A stretch of 64,000 nt of DNA from Hylemonella sp. (GCA_030695415.1 JAUYQZ010000046.1:124001-188000), one strand, 5' to 3'. Numbered from the stretch's first letter, positions 34,757-43,121 are shown. The notes: generated from the letters alone by a model not told the origin. Made by a program: numbers and translations.

Positions 34757-35628
34757 GCTGGCACCGCCCTGCCCTGGCGCTGCTGCTGGCCCTGGCCGCC
34801 GGCACGCTGAGGGCCGAACCCGTCAGTGTGCAGGACGATGGCGGGCGTTCCATCACCCTGAGCGGCCCGGCGCTGCGCATCGTGGCCCTCGCCCCGCACC
34901 TCACGGATCTGCTGCTGGCCATCGGCGCCGCGGATCTGCTGGTGGGCGTGAGCCGCCACAGCGCGCCCGATCCGGCGCGCTGGCCCGTGGTGGGCGACGC
35001 GCACAGCCTGAACCTGGAAGCCATCGCGGCGTTGCGGCCCGACCTGGTGCTGGCCTGGCAAAGCGGCACCCCACAACGCCAGCGCGATGCCCTGCGCCAG
35101 CTGGGCCTGCCGGTGTACGAGAGCGAAATCCGCAGTGTCGAGGCCATGGCGCGGAGCCTGCGCCGGCTGGGTACGCTCACCGGCCGCACGGCGCGCGCCG
35201 ACACCGCGGCCACCCAACTGCTGCAGGACTGGCAGGCGCTGCAGGCGCGCTACCAGGGCGCACGGCCGGTACGGGTGTTCTACCAGGTATGGGACGCGCC
35301 GCTGATGACTTTCAACGGCCAGCACCTCGTCAGCCAGGCGATGCGCGCCTGCGGCGGCGTGGGCGGCTTCGACGCGCTGCGCCCGCTGACCCCCACGGTG
35401 AGCCGCGAAGCCGTGCTGGCCTACCAGCCGCAGCTGCTGCTCACCGGCCACGGCATGGCCAGTCTGGACGCCTGGCGTGCGTGGTCGCAACTCGACGCCG
35501 TGCGCCTGGGCCAACTGGTGCAGGTGAACGGCGATGCGCTCACGCGCATGAGCCCGGCCTTCGTGCCGGCGGCGGCCGAGCTGTGTGCCGCCATCGATGC
35601 TGCGCGGCGTCAGCTGCCGGCGCGCTAG
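34753..35628 (+). CDS. btuF: BtuF-like cobalamin ABC transporter substrate-binding protein
   Basis: 291 residues. A signal peptide (RPALALLLALAAGTLRAEP) leads into the class III binding-protein fold: IVALAPHLTDLLLAIGAADLLVGVS in the first lobe, a long linking helix (about 135-175), and LTGHGMASLDAWR-type sequence in the second lobe. This is the BtuF/FecB-like layout. It converges on the btuD gene of a B12 uptake operon, with only four bases between the stops, which supports cobalamin or another corrinoid as ligand. It overlaps nth by four bases, so it appears to be expressed separately from the riboswitch-controlled operon. Confidence 0.85.
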   Translation: MSWHRPALALLLALAAGTLRAEPVSVQDDGGRSITLSGPALRIVALAPHLTDLLLAIGAADLLVGVSRHSAPDPARWPVVGDAHSLNLEAIAALRPDLVLAWQSGTPQRQRDALRQLGLPVYESEIRSVEAMARSLRRLGTLTGRTARADTAATQLLQDWQALQARYQGARPVRVFYQVWDAPLMTFNGQHLVSQAMRACGGVGGFDALRPLTPTVSREAVLAYQPQLLLTGHGMASLDAWRAWSQLDAVRLGQLVQVNGDALTRMSPAFVPAAAELCAAIDAARRQLPAR

Positions 35629-35632
35629 GCGA

Positions 35633-36367
35633 TCAGTCGCGCGGCAGCCAGCGGCCCTCAACGCAGCGCCAGTCGCAGCCATAGGTGCGGGCCAGGGTCT
35701 CCTCGCCCAGCACGTCTTCCACCGGGCCGGCACGCCACTGCCCCTCGTCCATCAGGGCAATCACATGCGTGGCCGCCTGCTGCACCCAGGCGATGTCGTG
35801 CGCACTGATGACCATGGCCTGCTGCGTCTGCGCGCGCAGCCAGTGCGCCAGCTGGCGCTGGTGCGCCGGGTCCTGGAAACTCACCGGTTCATCCAGCAGC
35901 CACAGCGGCGTGCCCTGCGCAGCCACGCCGGCCAGGCCCACGCGCTGGCGCTCCCCGCCCGACAGGCGGGTGATCGGTCGATCGCGCAGCGGCAGCAGGT
36001 CCAGCGCGCCCAGTAATCCGCTCAGGTCCTTGTCGTTTGCGGGGGGTGCCGGCGCGTGCAGGGCCAGCCATTCGCTCACTGTCAGCTCGAAACGGTCAAA
36101 GGCCTGCTGCGGCAGGTAGGCCCGCAGGCGGGCCGCACGCGCGGGCTCGCACAATGCGGCGACATCGCCCTGCAGCGTGATGAGGCCGCTTTGCAGGGGC
36201 ACCGGCAAGCCGGACAGGGCACGCAGCAGCGTGGACTTGCCAGCCGCGTTGCGCCCGATCACGCACCAGCGCTCGCCCGCCTGCACGGTGAAGCTGAGCG
36301 CGTGCAGCAGCGTGCGCCCCGCCGCGGCCAGGCTCAGTGACGCCACGGACAGCGGGACCGGGTTCAC
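35633..36367 (-). CDS. btuD: Cobalamin ABC transporter ATP-binding protein
   Basis: 244 residues from a GTG at 36367 that overlaps the btuC stop (GTGA); GGGAGG lies ~5-10 bases upstream, supporting this start over the longer open frame. Walker A is GRNAAGKST, the signature motif LSGGERQR, Walker B LWLLDEP and the switch His is in SAHD. The Q-loop region (YLPQQ) is also present. With BtuC it forms the importer that carries B12 from periplasmic BtuF to the cytoplasm. It is the last gene of the btuB-btuF2-btuC-btuD operon. Confidence 0.92.
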   Translation of the reverse strand: MNPVPLSVASLSLAAAGRTLLHALSFTVQAGERWCVIGRNAAGKSTLLRALSGLPVPLQSGLITLQGDVAALCEPARAARLRAYLPQQAFDRFELTVSEWLALHAPAPPANDKDLSGLLGALDLLPLRDRPITRLSGGERQRVGLAGVAAQGTPLWLLDEPVSFQDPAHQRQLAHWLRAQTQQAMVISAHDIAWVQQAATHVIALMDEGQWRAGPVEDVLGEETLARTYGCDWRCVEGRWLPRD

Positions 36368-37281
36368 CTTGCCTCCCGGGCCAGGAAATAGACGAAGAGC
36401 GGCGCGCCGATCAGGGCCATGACCGCGCCCACGGGCAGCTCCAGCGGCCAGGCGAGCTGGCGCGCGGCCGTGTCGGCCAGCACCAGCAGCGCACCTCCGC
36501 CCAGCGCGCTGAGCCAGGCCAGTTGGCGCGTGGCCCGCACCCCGGCCAGCCGCAGCGCCTGCGGCACCACCAGGCCGACAAAGCCGATCGCGCCGGCCAC
36601 AGACACGGCTGCTGCGGTGGCCAGGCAAGCCAGCAGCAGCAGTTCCCGGCGCAGCTGGCGCACGGGCTCACCCAGCAGCCATGCGGCTTCGCTGCCCAGC
36701 AAGAGCCGGTCCACGGCACGCGCACGCCAAAGGAACCAAGCCACGAACAGGACGGCCAGCGCGAGCGCCCATCGCGCATCACCGGCGCCGGAGAGATCGC
36801 CCACCAGCCAGAAGATGGCGCCGCGCAGGCCGGCATCCGGGGCCAGCGTGAGCAGCAGCGTGGCCAGCGCGCTGAAGATGGCGGCCAGCATGGCGCCGGC
36901 CAGGATCAGACGGACCGAGGCATCGTCCTCCCGCGCGTTCACAGCGCCCAGCCAATGACCGTGCGACAGCGCCAGCAGCAACAGGCCGGCGCCCAGCGCG
37001 CCCAGCGCGGCGCCCAGCCACAGCAAGCCACCGAGCAGCAAGGCCCCGATGGCGCCCAGGGCCGCACCGCTGGAGGTGCCGAGCACATAGGGATCGGCCA
37101 GGGGGTTGCGCAGCAGCACCTGCATGGCCAGGCCGGCCAGGGCCAGCAAGGCGCCCACACTGAATGCGGCCAGCACCCGCGGCGCGCGCAGCGTCCAGAG
37201 CAGCTCGGGCGCCGCTCCGGCCAAGGCCAGGACGATCACACCCAGCGTCAGCAGCGGAAGCCCCCAGACGACGCGTTTCAT
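36364..37281 (-). CDS. btuC: Cobalamin ABC transporter permease (FecCD family)
   Basis: 305 residues from the ATG at 37281; the longer frame upstream lies inside the preceding gene. About nine or ten membrane helices. FecCD family motifs include LRAPRVLAAFSVGALLALAG, NPLADPYVLGTSSGAALGA and, near the end, GAIGFVGLVVPQALRL, the cytoplasmic coupling region that meets BtuD. It overlaps both neighbours by four bases, so stoichiometric expression with BtuD and the second binding protein is likely. Confidence 0.93.
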   Translation of the reverse strand: MKRVVWGLPLLTLGVIVLALAGAAPELLWTLRAPRVLAAFSVGALLALAGLAMQVLLRNPLADPYVLGTSSGAALGAIGALLLGGLLWLGAALGALGAGLLLLALSHGHWLGAVNAREDDASVRLILAGAMLAAIFSALATLLLTLAPDAGLRGAIFWLVGDLSGAGDARWALALAVLFVAWFLWRARAVDRLLLGSEAAWLLGEPVRQLRRELLLLACLATAAAVSVAGAIGFVGLVVPQALRLAGVRATRQLAWLSALGGGALLVLADTAARQLAWPLELPVGAVMALIGAPLFVYFLAREAR

Positions 37282-38078
37282 GCCCTTGCCCCCCAGGCCA
37301 TGATGCGCTGGTGCAGCTGCTCCACACCGTCGCTCAGCGCGGCTGGGCCGGGCTGCAGGATGTCGGCGGACTTGATATCGAAGATCTGCCGGTCTCGCAC
37401 CGCCGGCACCTCCTGCCAGCCAGGGCGCGCAGCGACCTTCTCGGGGCGGAATTTCTTGCCACACCAGGAGCCGATGATGATGTCGGGGCTGCGGCGCGCG
37501 ATCTCCAGCGGATCGGCCACGATGCGGTCCTTGCCCAGTGACTGGGACGCCAGCTCGGGAAAGACGTCGTCGCCACCGGCGATGCCGATGAGCTCGGACA
37601 CCCAGCGGATGGCACTGATGGGCGGCTCATCCCATTCCTCGAAGTAGACGCGGGGGCGGCGCGGCAGGGTCGCCGCCGCTGCGCGGATGGCGTCGAGCCG
37701 CGCCTGCAGGGCGGCGATGCGCTGCAGACCGGGCTCGGCCTGCCCCACCATGGCGGCGACCTGGTACATCATGGAAAAAATTTCGGCCACGCTGCGCTGG
37801 TTGAAGATGGTGACCTGCACCCCATGGCGGATCAGCGCCGATGCGATATCGGCCTGCAGATCGGAAAAGCCGAACACGCAGTCGGGCTGCAGCGCCAGTA
37901 TCTTGTCGATCTTCGCGCTGAGAAAGGCACTGACGCGCGGCTTCTCCTGCCGCGCACGCGGCGGACGTACCGTGTACCCCGAGATGCCCACGATGCGCCG
38001 CTCCTCACCCAGCAGGTACAGCCACTCCGTCGTCTCCTCGGTGAGGCAGACGATGCGTTGGGGGCCGTGGTCCTGCAT
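37278..38078 (-). CDS. Second BtuF-like cobalamin-binding protein, no visible signal peptide
   Basis: 266 residues. The fold is that of class III binding proteins: RIVCLTEETTEWLYLLGEERRIVGIS, a central helix (about 120-145), and SPDIIIGSWCGKKF in the second lobe. Unlike the other btuF here, it begins MQDHGPQRIV with no hydrophobic signal, and no in-frame extension supplies one. It lies between btuB and btuC in the riboswitch operon. Either the true start has been missed, or the protein is exported by other means, or it acts in the cytoplasm. The role is therefore less certain than the family. Confidence 0.8.
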   Translation of the reverse strand: MQDHGPQRIVCLTEETTEWLYLLGEERRIVGISGYTVRPPRARQEKPRVSAFLSAKIDKILALQPDCVFGFSDLQADIASALIRHGVQVTIFNQRSVAEIFSMMYQVAAMVGQAEPGLQRIAALQARLDAIRAAAATLPRRPRVYFEEWDEPPISAIRWVSELIGIAGGDDVFPELASQSLGKDRIVADPLEIARRSPDIIIGSWCGKKFRPEKVAARPGWQEVPAVRDRQIFDIKSADILQPGPAALSDGVEQLHQRIMAWGARA

Positions 38079-38091
38079 GGTGACGGGTACT

Positions 38092-39969
38092 TTAGCGTTG
38101 CTGGTAGGCCAGCGTCACCCACATGCCGAAGGGCGGGGTGTTGTAGCCGTAGGCCAGTTGGTAGGGCCGGTCGAATGCGTTCTCCAGCTTGAAGCGCAGC
38201 GACCATTCCTTGTCGAGCGCGCGCGAGGCGTACAGGGCCAGGGTGGAATATCCCGCCAGCGTCTTACCCGGTGCACCGCTGTCGTAGCGGTCATCCGACG
38301 CATTCAGCTTGACGCCGGCCGTGGTCAGGCCGAAGCTGCGCCAGACGTCCAGCGAACCGTAATGGCGGGCACGGCGGGCCAGGCGGGTGCCATCGCTCTC
38401 GTTCCAGGGATCCTGCGCCACCAGCGCGTAGCGTACCTTGGTGTCCTGCCACTGTGTGCTGCCACTGAGTTCCAGACCCTGGTTACGCACCTTGCCGATA
38501 TTGACGGGCGTGTACGGCGAGACAGACTGCCAGTAGATGGCATCGGTGGTGCGGGTGTTGAAGGCCACCATGCGGAAGGTATCGGCACCGCTTGCGTAGG
38601 CCACCCCTGCTTCCTCGCTCAGATGCGTCTCGGGCTTGAGGTCGATGTTGTTGGACAGTTCCCCGGCGCTGGGCGCACGAAAACCGGTGGAGACGCTGGC
38701 CGTCAGGCGCCAGACCTCGGTCAACCGATAGCCCAGCCCCAGCAGACCCGAAGTGTTGTCCCACGTCTTGGCGAAGCTGGTGTCGGCCTTGCTCACCCGG
38801 ACGCTGTCCTGGCGAAGGTTACCCTGCAGGGACCACGCCCCCAAGGACTGGTTCAACCCCACGAAATAGCCGTTGAGCTGGCGGCTGGCGCGATAGCCGG
38901 AAGAGGTGGCATCAGCCGTGTAGAACTCGTCACCCGACTCGACGCCGAAGTTGAACACCCGGTCACGCCCTGCGCTGTAGGTGTTGAACCAGCGCACCGC
39001 GGTTTGCTGGCCCATGTTCAGCCCGGAATCGTAGGCACCGCGATTGGGCAGGTCGTTCTTGAAGTCGCGCATCTCGAAATTGGTGCGGCTCAGGTCCAAG
39101 CGGCTATTCCAGTCGGCGTTGAGCTGGCCCTGAGCAAAGACATTGAGGGTGGAATTCTCACGGCGCAGCAGGTGCCGGTCGCTGGCAATCGCCGGGCTGG
39201 AACCGTTGTCGTAGGCCACATCGGAGCGGATCAGACTCGCGTAGGCCCCGAGCGTCAGGTCTTTTGAAACGCGCTTGCTCAGCTTGCCGGAGAAATGCGT
39301 GCGATCGACGGCATCGTTGTCAGGATTCACCCTGGCGCTCTGCGCGGAATTCATGGCCGAGAAACCATCGGTGCGATCACCTCCCAGATCGAAGCGGTAC
39401 GAGATGTCATCGTGCTGGCCGGCATATCCGGCCGTCACGGCCTGGGTGTTGCGGCTGCCAAGGGTGGCCGAGCCATAGGCGCCAGATTGTCCGTCCAGCT
39501 TGCGCGTGAAGATCTGAAGTACGCCGCCGACAGCCGCCTCGCCATACAGGCCGCTGGCGTTGCCGCGCAGCAGCTCAATGCGCTCAATCTGCTGCAGGGG
39601 CAGGTCAATCGCCGTCAGGTTGCCCCAGCCATCGACCATGGTGCGCACACCATCGATCATGACTACCAGATTGGTACTCGCGGCACCACGCAGAAAAAAG
39701 GAAGTGACGTTGCCGGGACCACCGTTGCGGCCGAATTCGAAACCGGCCTCGCCCTGCAGCAGATCGGCCAGCGAGACCGCCTGGGAGCGGTCAATGTCTT
39801 CCCGGGTGATGAGGGTGACCGACGGCAGCACGTCGGCCAGCGGCTGCTCGACGCGGGCAGCGGTCACCACGGTCGCAGGGAGTTGGGAGGGTTGCGCCAG
39901 CACGGGCCATGGCGATGCAGCGAGGCTGGACAGGACGACCAGGCACGTCTTTCGGAAACGGGTTTTCAT
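38092..39969 (-). CDS. btuB: TonB-dependent outer-membrane cobalamin receptor
   Basis: 625 residues. The signal peptide (about 1-25, ending PVLAQ) precedes a TonB-box-like stretch (ATVVTAARV) and the plug domain (about 40-150) with NLVVMIDGVR, IERIELLRGNASGLYGEAAVGGVLQIFT, the standard plug-to-barrel sequence. The rest is a beta-barrel of alternating aromatic strands. A cobalamin riboswitch upstream makes vitamin B12 the expected ligand. It is the first gene of the operon, 13 bases before the second binding protein. The C-terminus ends YQQR, not the usual Phe. Confidence 0.92.
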   Translation of the reverse strand: MKTRFRKTCLVVLSSLAASPWPVLAQPSQLPATVVTAARVEQPLADVLPSVTLITREDIDRSQAVSLADLLQGEAGFEFGRNGGPGNVTSFFLRGAASTNLVVMIDGVRTMVDGWGNLTAIDLPLQQIERIELLRGNASGLYGEAAVGGVLQIFTRKLDGQSGAYGSATLGSRNTQAVTAGYAGQHDDISYRFDLGGDRTDGFSAMNSAQSARVNPDNDAVDRTHFSGKLSKRVSKDLTLGAYASLIRSDVAYDNGSSPAIASDRHLLRRENSTLNVFAQGQLNADWNSRLDLSRTNFEMRDFKNDLPNRGAYDSGLNMGQQTAVRWFNTYSAGRDRVFNFGVESGDEFYTADATSSGYRASRQLNGYFVGLNQSLGAWSLQGNLRQDSVRVSKADTSFAKTWDNTSGLLGLGYRLTEVWRLTASVSTGFRAPSAGELSNNIDLKPETHLSEEAGVAYASGADTFRMVAFNTRTTDAIYWQSVSPYTPVNIGKVRNQGLELSGSTQWQDTKVRYALVAQDPWNESDGTRLARRARHYGSLDVWRSFGLTTAGVKLNASDDRYDSGAPGKTLAGYSTLALYASRALDKEWSLRFKLENAFDRPYQLAYGYNTPPFGMWVTLAYQQR

Positions 39970-40054
39970 GAGAATGAACCATTGACAAAGCCCTCACCGT
40001 CTTCCCCGACAGTGCATGGGCGGCACGGCGCCACGCAGGCGTGACGCCACTTCA

Positions 40055-40250
40055 TTGGCCGGTATCCGGGCTGGTGGAAACAACCTCCATCGCCTTCCCG
40101 GTTGCTTGTTCAGGGCATCCAGTGGCTGATTGATGGAAGCGGAACCTTGCGGTTCGTCCACTTACCGTTGCGGGGGCAGCGCAGGTTGGGCTCACCGTGA
40201 CGGCTCACCTTCCTGCTTCCCGTTGAACTGCGGCATGTGAACCACACCGC
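40055..40250 (-). promoter_or_regulatory. Cobalamin (AdoCbl-type) riboswitch upstream of btuB
   Basis: Read on the minus strand, the leader contains the conserved core GCTGCCCCCGCAACGGTAAG (40162-40180 region), then GCCACTGG (40119-40126), GGGAAGGCG (40091-40099) and the B12 box CCAGCCCGGATACCGGCC (40057-40074), all in the order and spacing of the cobalamin riboswitch. About 85 bases follow before the btuB ATG and include GC-rich inverted repeats that could form the expression platform. When cobalamin is plentiful the element should shut down btuB-btuF2-btuC-btuD. Exact ends are approximate. Confidence 0.93.
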
Positions 40251-40312
40251 AAGCACCAACATGAAAGATTTTACGTTCGAAATCTTGCGTCAACCCTACA
40301 ATCGCAACACCT

Positions 40313-40543
40313 ATGTCGAACCTGTCCCAAATCGAGCAACTCGCCGAGCGCGTCGAGCGCCTGCTGGTTCGCCACGAGGAACTGCAGCGCACCAACGAGC
40401 TGTTGATCGACCAGGTCGATGCGTTGACGGCCGAACGCGACCAGCTCAAGTCTCGCCTGGGCGCGGCGCGCACCCGCGTCGACGCCCTGCTGGAACGCCT
40501 GTCCGAGCCCGCCGAGACCGACGGCCACAAGGACGCGCCATGA
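40313..40543 (+). CDS. Small coiled-coil protein upstream of zapA
   Basis: 76 residues, almost entirely one coiled coil: heptads run from IEQLAERVERLL through LLIDQVDALTAERDQLKSRL to about residue 65. This is the short protein commonly found just ahead of zapA in betaproteobacteria (TIGR02449-like) and it resembles ZapB in size and character. It overlaps zapA by four bases (ATGA at 40540-40543), so a joint role at the division ring is plausible. It is transcribed divergently from the btuB riboswitch leader. Confidence 0.82.
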   Translation: MSNLSQIEQLAERVERLLVRHEELQRTNELLIDQVDALTAERDQLKSRLGAARTRVDALLERLSEPAETDGHKDAP

Positions 40544-40869
40544 AACAGCTCGAGGTGCAGATCATGGGGCAGAGCTATCTGCTGGGCTGCCCCGAAGGCG
40601 GCGACGCCAGCCTGCTCGAAGCCGTGGAACGCGTGGACACCGCCATGTGCAAGATCCGCGACGCCGGCAAGGTCAAGGCCCGCGACCGTATTGCCGTGCT
40701 GGCCGCGCTGAATCTGGCGTTCGAGTTGAGCGATCGCGGCACGAGCACGTCGGCGCCTGTGCCGCGTGCAAAAGCCCCTGCGGGCAACGTCGGGGATACC
40801 GACGCCGCACTGGGCGCCCTGATCGAACGGCTCGATGCGGCGTTGGGCCAGGACGGGCAGCTCATCTGA
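40540..40869 (+). CDS. zapA: Cell division protein ZapA
   Basis: 109 residues from the ATG at 40540. The N-terminal globular part (LEVQIMGQSYLLGCPEG) is followed by LLEAVERVDTAMCKIRDAGKVKARDRIAVLAALNLA, the ZapA signature, and a C-terminal coiled coil (about 75-109). ZapA bundles FtsZ filaments at midcell. A longer frame back to 40237 exists but lacks family sequence and runs through the coiled-coil gene. The 6S RNA gene follows, the usual zapA-ssrS order in proteobacteria. Confidence 0.92.
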   Translation: MKQLEVQIMGQSYLLGCPEGGDASLLEAVERVDTAMCKIRDAGKVKARDRIAVLAALNLAFELSDRGTSTSAPVPRAKAPAGNVGDTDAALGALIERLDAALGQDGQLI

Positions 40870-41028
40870 AACACCCCCGTGGCTGGCCCACTGCGTGTGG
40901 CCAGGCCTCCCACCCTCAAGGGGGCAACACCGGTGGCCCGGCCAAGCCGGTTCCACGGTGTTCCGCATCAAAGCCTCTCGCGCGTCGAACAGCGCAAATA
41001 TTCCGCCACCATTGCTTCGTCAGCCAAC

Positions 41029-41034
41029 TACAAT
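41029..41034 (+). promoter_or_regulatory. -10 box for 6S RNA (TACAAT)
   Basis: TACAAT sits seven bases before the predicted 5' end of 6S RNA at about 41041. The -35 region is weak. Initiation here matches the first base of the terminal stem. Confidence 0.6.
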
Positions 41035-41040
41035 GACCTG

Positions 41041-41210
41041 GTCTGCAATGCCATCGGGCTTTAAATTCCTTGAACCAATGCTCATTGAGCCCGGGCTTGG
41101 AAATTGCCTGGCTAGCGTGATCGTCTCGCGTCAGATGAACCCAAAGCCAACGCTGACCTCGCCCACCTGAACCCCGGTTCAGGATGCGGCCCGGTGGCAC
41201 TTGCAGACAC
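41041..41210 (+). ncRNA. ssrS: 6S RNA
   Basis: The segment between zapA and the TauE gene has the 6S RNA layout. Its ends pair: GTCTGCAATGCCATCGGGC (41041-41059) with the arm at 41189-41208, one bulged base and one G-U pair over ~19 pairs. Inside, a 3' stretch CACCTGAACCCCGGTTCAGG (41164-41183) resembles the conserved 3' hairpin of Escherichia coli 6S RNA, and the centre can form the open bubble that mimics a melted promoter. 6S RNA binds sigma-70 RNA polymerase in stationary phase. Position directly after zapA strengthens the call. Exact 3' end is approximate. Confidence 0.88.
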
Positions 41211-41244
41211 CTACACTCCGCGCCCCTGCCGTCCGCCCTCCCCG

Positions 41245-42045
41245 ATGTTTCTTGAACCCCAGTTGATCGTCGAACTGGCCCTGATGGGCGTGTGTGCCGG
41301 TTTTCTGGCGGGCCTGCTGGGCATCGGCGGCGGCATGATCATGGTGCCCTTCATGACCATCATCCTGGAGGCCAAGGGCTTTCCCGATGAGTACGTGGTG
41401 AAGATGGCGGTGGCCACCTCGCTGGCGACGATCTGCTTCACCTCCCTCTCCTCGGTGCGCGCGCACCACAAGCACGGTGCCGTGCTGTGGCCGGTGGCGC
41501 GCCTGCTGGCGCCGGGCATCCTGGTGGGCGCGCTGATCGGCGCGCAGATCGCCGCCGCGCTGCCCACGCGCATCCTGGGCCTGGTGTTCTCGCTCTTCAT
41601 CGCCTACTCGGCCACCCAGATGTTCCTGGACCGCAAGCCCAAGCCCTCGCGCACGCTGCCCGGCGGCCTGGGCATGTTCGGCATGGGCAATCTGATCGGC
41701 TTGCTCTCCTCGGTGGTGGGCGCCGGCGGGGCCTTCGTCTCGGTGCCCTTCATGACCTGGTGCAACGTCAAGATCCACCAGGCCGTGGCCACCTCGGCCG
41801 CGCTGGGCTTCCCGATCGCGCTGGCCGGCACCCTGGGCTATATCTGGGCCGGGCGCGGCCTGCCCGACATGCCGCCGGGTGCCTTTGGTTACCTGTACCT
41901 GCCCGGCCTGCTGGTGATCGCCACCACCAGCATCCTGACCGCGCCGCTGGGAGCGCGTACGGCGCACCGCATGGACATCCGTCCGCTCAAGCGGGCCTTC
42001 GCTGTGGTGCTCTACCTGCTGGCAGCCTACTTTCTGATGCGTTGA
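41245..42045 (+). CDS. TauE/SafE-family membrane exporter
   Basis: 266 residues from the ATG at 41245; an earlier GTG at 41194 lies inside the 6S RNA and is rejected. About eight membrane helices in two halves, each with the family GIGGG-type motif: AGFLAGLLGIGGGMIMVPFM in the first and LSSVVGAGGAFVSVPFM in the second. The family (also called sulfite exporter or DUF81) moves sulfite, sulfoacetate or other organic anions. The oxalate locus begins just downstream, so a carboxylate substrate is possible, but nothing in the sequence decides this. Confidence 0.85.
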   Translation: MFLEPQLIVELALMGVCAGFLAGLLGIGGGMIMVPFMTIILEAKGFPDEYVVKMAVATSLATICFTSLSSVRAHHKHGAVLWPVARLLAPGILVGALIGAQIAAALPTRILGLVFSLFIAYSATQMFLDRKPKPSRTLPGGLGMFGMGNLIGLLSSVVGAGGAFVSVPFMTWCNVKIHQAVATSAALGFPIALAGTLGYIWAGRGLPDMPPGAFGYLYLPGLLVIATTSILTAPLGARTAHRMDIRPLKRAFAVVLYLLAAYFLMR

Positions 42046-42125
42046 TGACGCCGACCTGATGGATCAGGGCCGATAATCCCGGCTGCAAATTAGCCCGCAC
42101 TTCATCGACGAGGGGACCCCATCAC

Positions 42126-43061
42126 ATGCGTATTGCCATCATTGGCCAACAGGATTTCGGCAAGGCCGTGCTTGAAGCCTTCCTGGCACGCGGCGACGAA
42201 GTCGCCGGCGTGTTCTGCAAACCGGAAAAGCCGGGCGAGAAGCCCGATGCCCTGCGCGCCGCGGCCGAAGCCGCAGGCCTCAAGGTCTTCCAGTTACCCA
42301 GCCTCAAGAATCCGGAAGCAGAGCAGGCCCTGCGCGAGCTGAACGTGGACCTCGGCATCATGGCCTACGTGCTCCAGTTCGCACCACAGTCCTTCGTGAG
42401 CATCCCGAAGCATGGCACCATCCAGTACCACCCTTCCCTGCTGCCGAAGTACCGCGGCCCTTCGTCCATCAACTGGCCGATCGCGCGCGGCGACACCCAG
42501 ACCGGTCTGACCATCTTCCGCCCCACCGACGGGCTGGACGAGGGCCCGGTGATCCTGCAGAAGACCTGCCCCATCGGCCCCGACGACACGCTGGGCGACG
42601 TCTACTTCAAGCACCTCTTTCCCCAGGGCGTGGCTGCCATGCTGGAAGCCGCCGATCTGGTGCTGGCCGGCAAGCACAGGGAAGTGACGCAGGACGAAGG
42701 CCAGGCCAGCTACGAAGGCTGGTTCAAAGGCGAGGAGTCGAAGATCAACTGGGCCAACCACGTGGACCAGGTCTACAACCTCATCCGCGCGTGCAACCCG
42801 GCGCCCGGCGCCTGGTGCGAACTGGGCGGTGTGAAGGTCTCAGTCTACGATTGCCGCAAGCATCCCGTGCGCACTTTTGGTGCGGTGCGCGGCAAGCCCG
42901 GTGAGGTGGTGCAGATCACGGATCAATCCCTCTTCATCAATGCCCAGGGCGGCACGATCGAGGTGCTGCGTCTCAAACCCGAAGGGGGCAAGAAGATGGA
43001 AGCCGGCGAGTTCGCCCGCATCCAGGGATTGCAGGCGGGCGGTGAGAAGAAGGCCGGCTGA
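42126..43061 (+). CDS. Formyltransferase resembling the hydrolase domain of 10-formyl-THF dehydrogenase
   Basis: 311 residues, the length of both Fmt and the N-terminal hydrolase domain of 10-formyltetrahydrofolate dehydrogenase (ALDH1L). The start MRIAIIGQQDFGKAV, the block HGTIQYHPSLLPKYRGPSSI with catalytic His102, and TDGLDEGPVILQK with Asp138 match the ALDH1L hydrolase (His106, Asp142) more closely than tRNA-Met formyltransferase. The C-terminal domain (about 205-300) is present. There is no acyl-carrier or dehydrogenase domain. GAGGGG precedes the start and a strong terminator follows. Beside formyl-CoA genes it may hydrolyse 10-formyl-THF or move formyl groups between folate and CoA-derived formate; this is inference. 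Confidence 0.83.
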   Translation: MRIAIIGQQDFGKAVLEAFLARGDEVAGVFCKPEKPGEKPDALRAAAEAAGLKVFQLPSLKNPEAEQALRELNVDLGIMAYVLQFAPQSFVSIPKHGTIQYHPSLLPKYRGPSSINWPIARGDTQTGLTIFRPTDGLDEGPVILQKTCPIGPDDTLGDVYFKHLFPQGVAAMLEAADLVLAGKHREVTQDEGQASYEGWFKGEESKINWANHVDQVYNLIRACNPAPGAWCELGGVKVSVYDCRKHPVRTFGAVRGKPGEVVQITDQSLFINAQGGTIEVLRLKPEGGKKMEAGEFARIQGLQAGGEKKAG

Positions 43062-43095
43062 CGGCCTGGGTCGCGTACTCGCAAATGCAATCCGA

Positions 43096-43121
43096 GGGCA
43101 GCCTATGGCTGCCCTTTTTTT
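43096..43121 (+). terminator. Rho-independent terminator after the formyltransferase gene
   Basis: Perfect 8-bp stem GGGCAGCC / GGCTGCCC (43096-43103 with 43107-43114), 3-base loop TAT, and a run of seven T from 43115. Confidence 0.92.

Noticed and set aside
41194-41244. Earlier GTG start for the TauE/SafE gene
   Set aside because: It lies inside the 3' arm of the 6S RNA and adds a Pro-rich stretch with no membrane character; the ATG at 41245 starts at the first helix.
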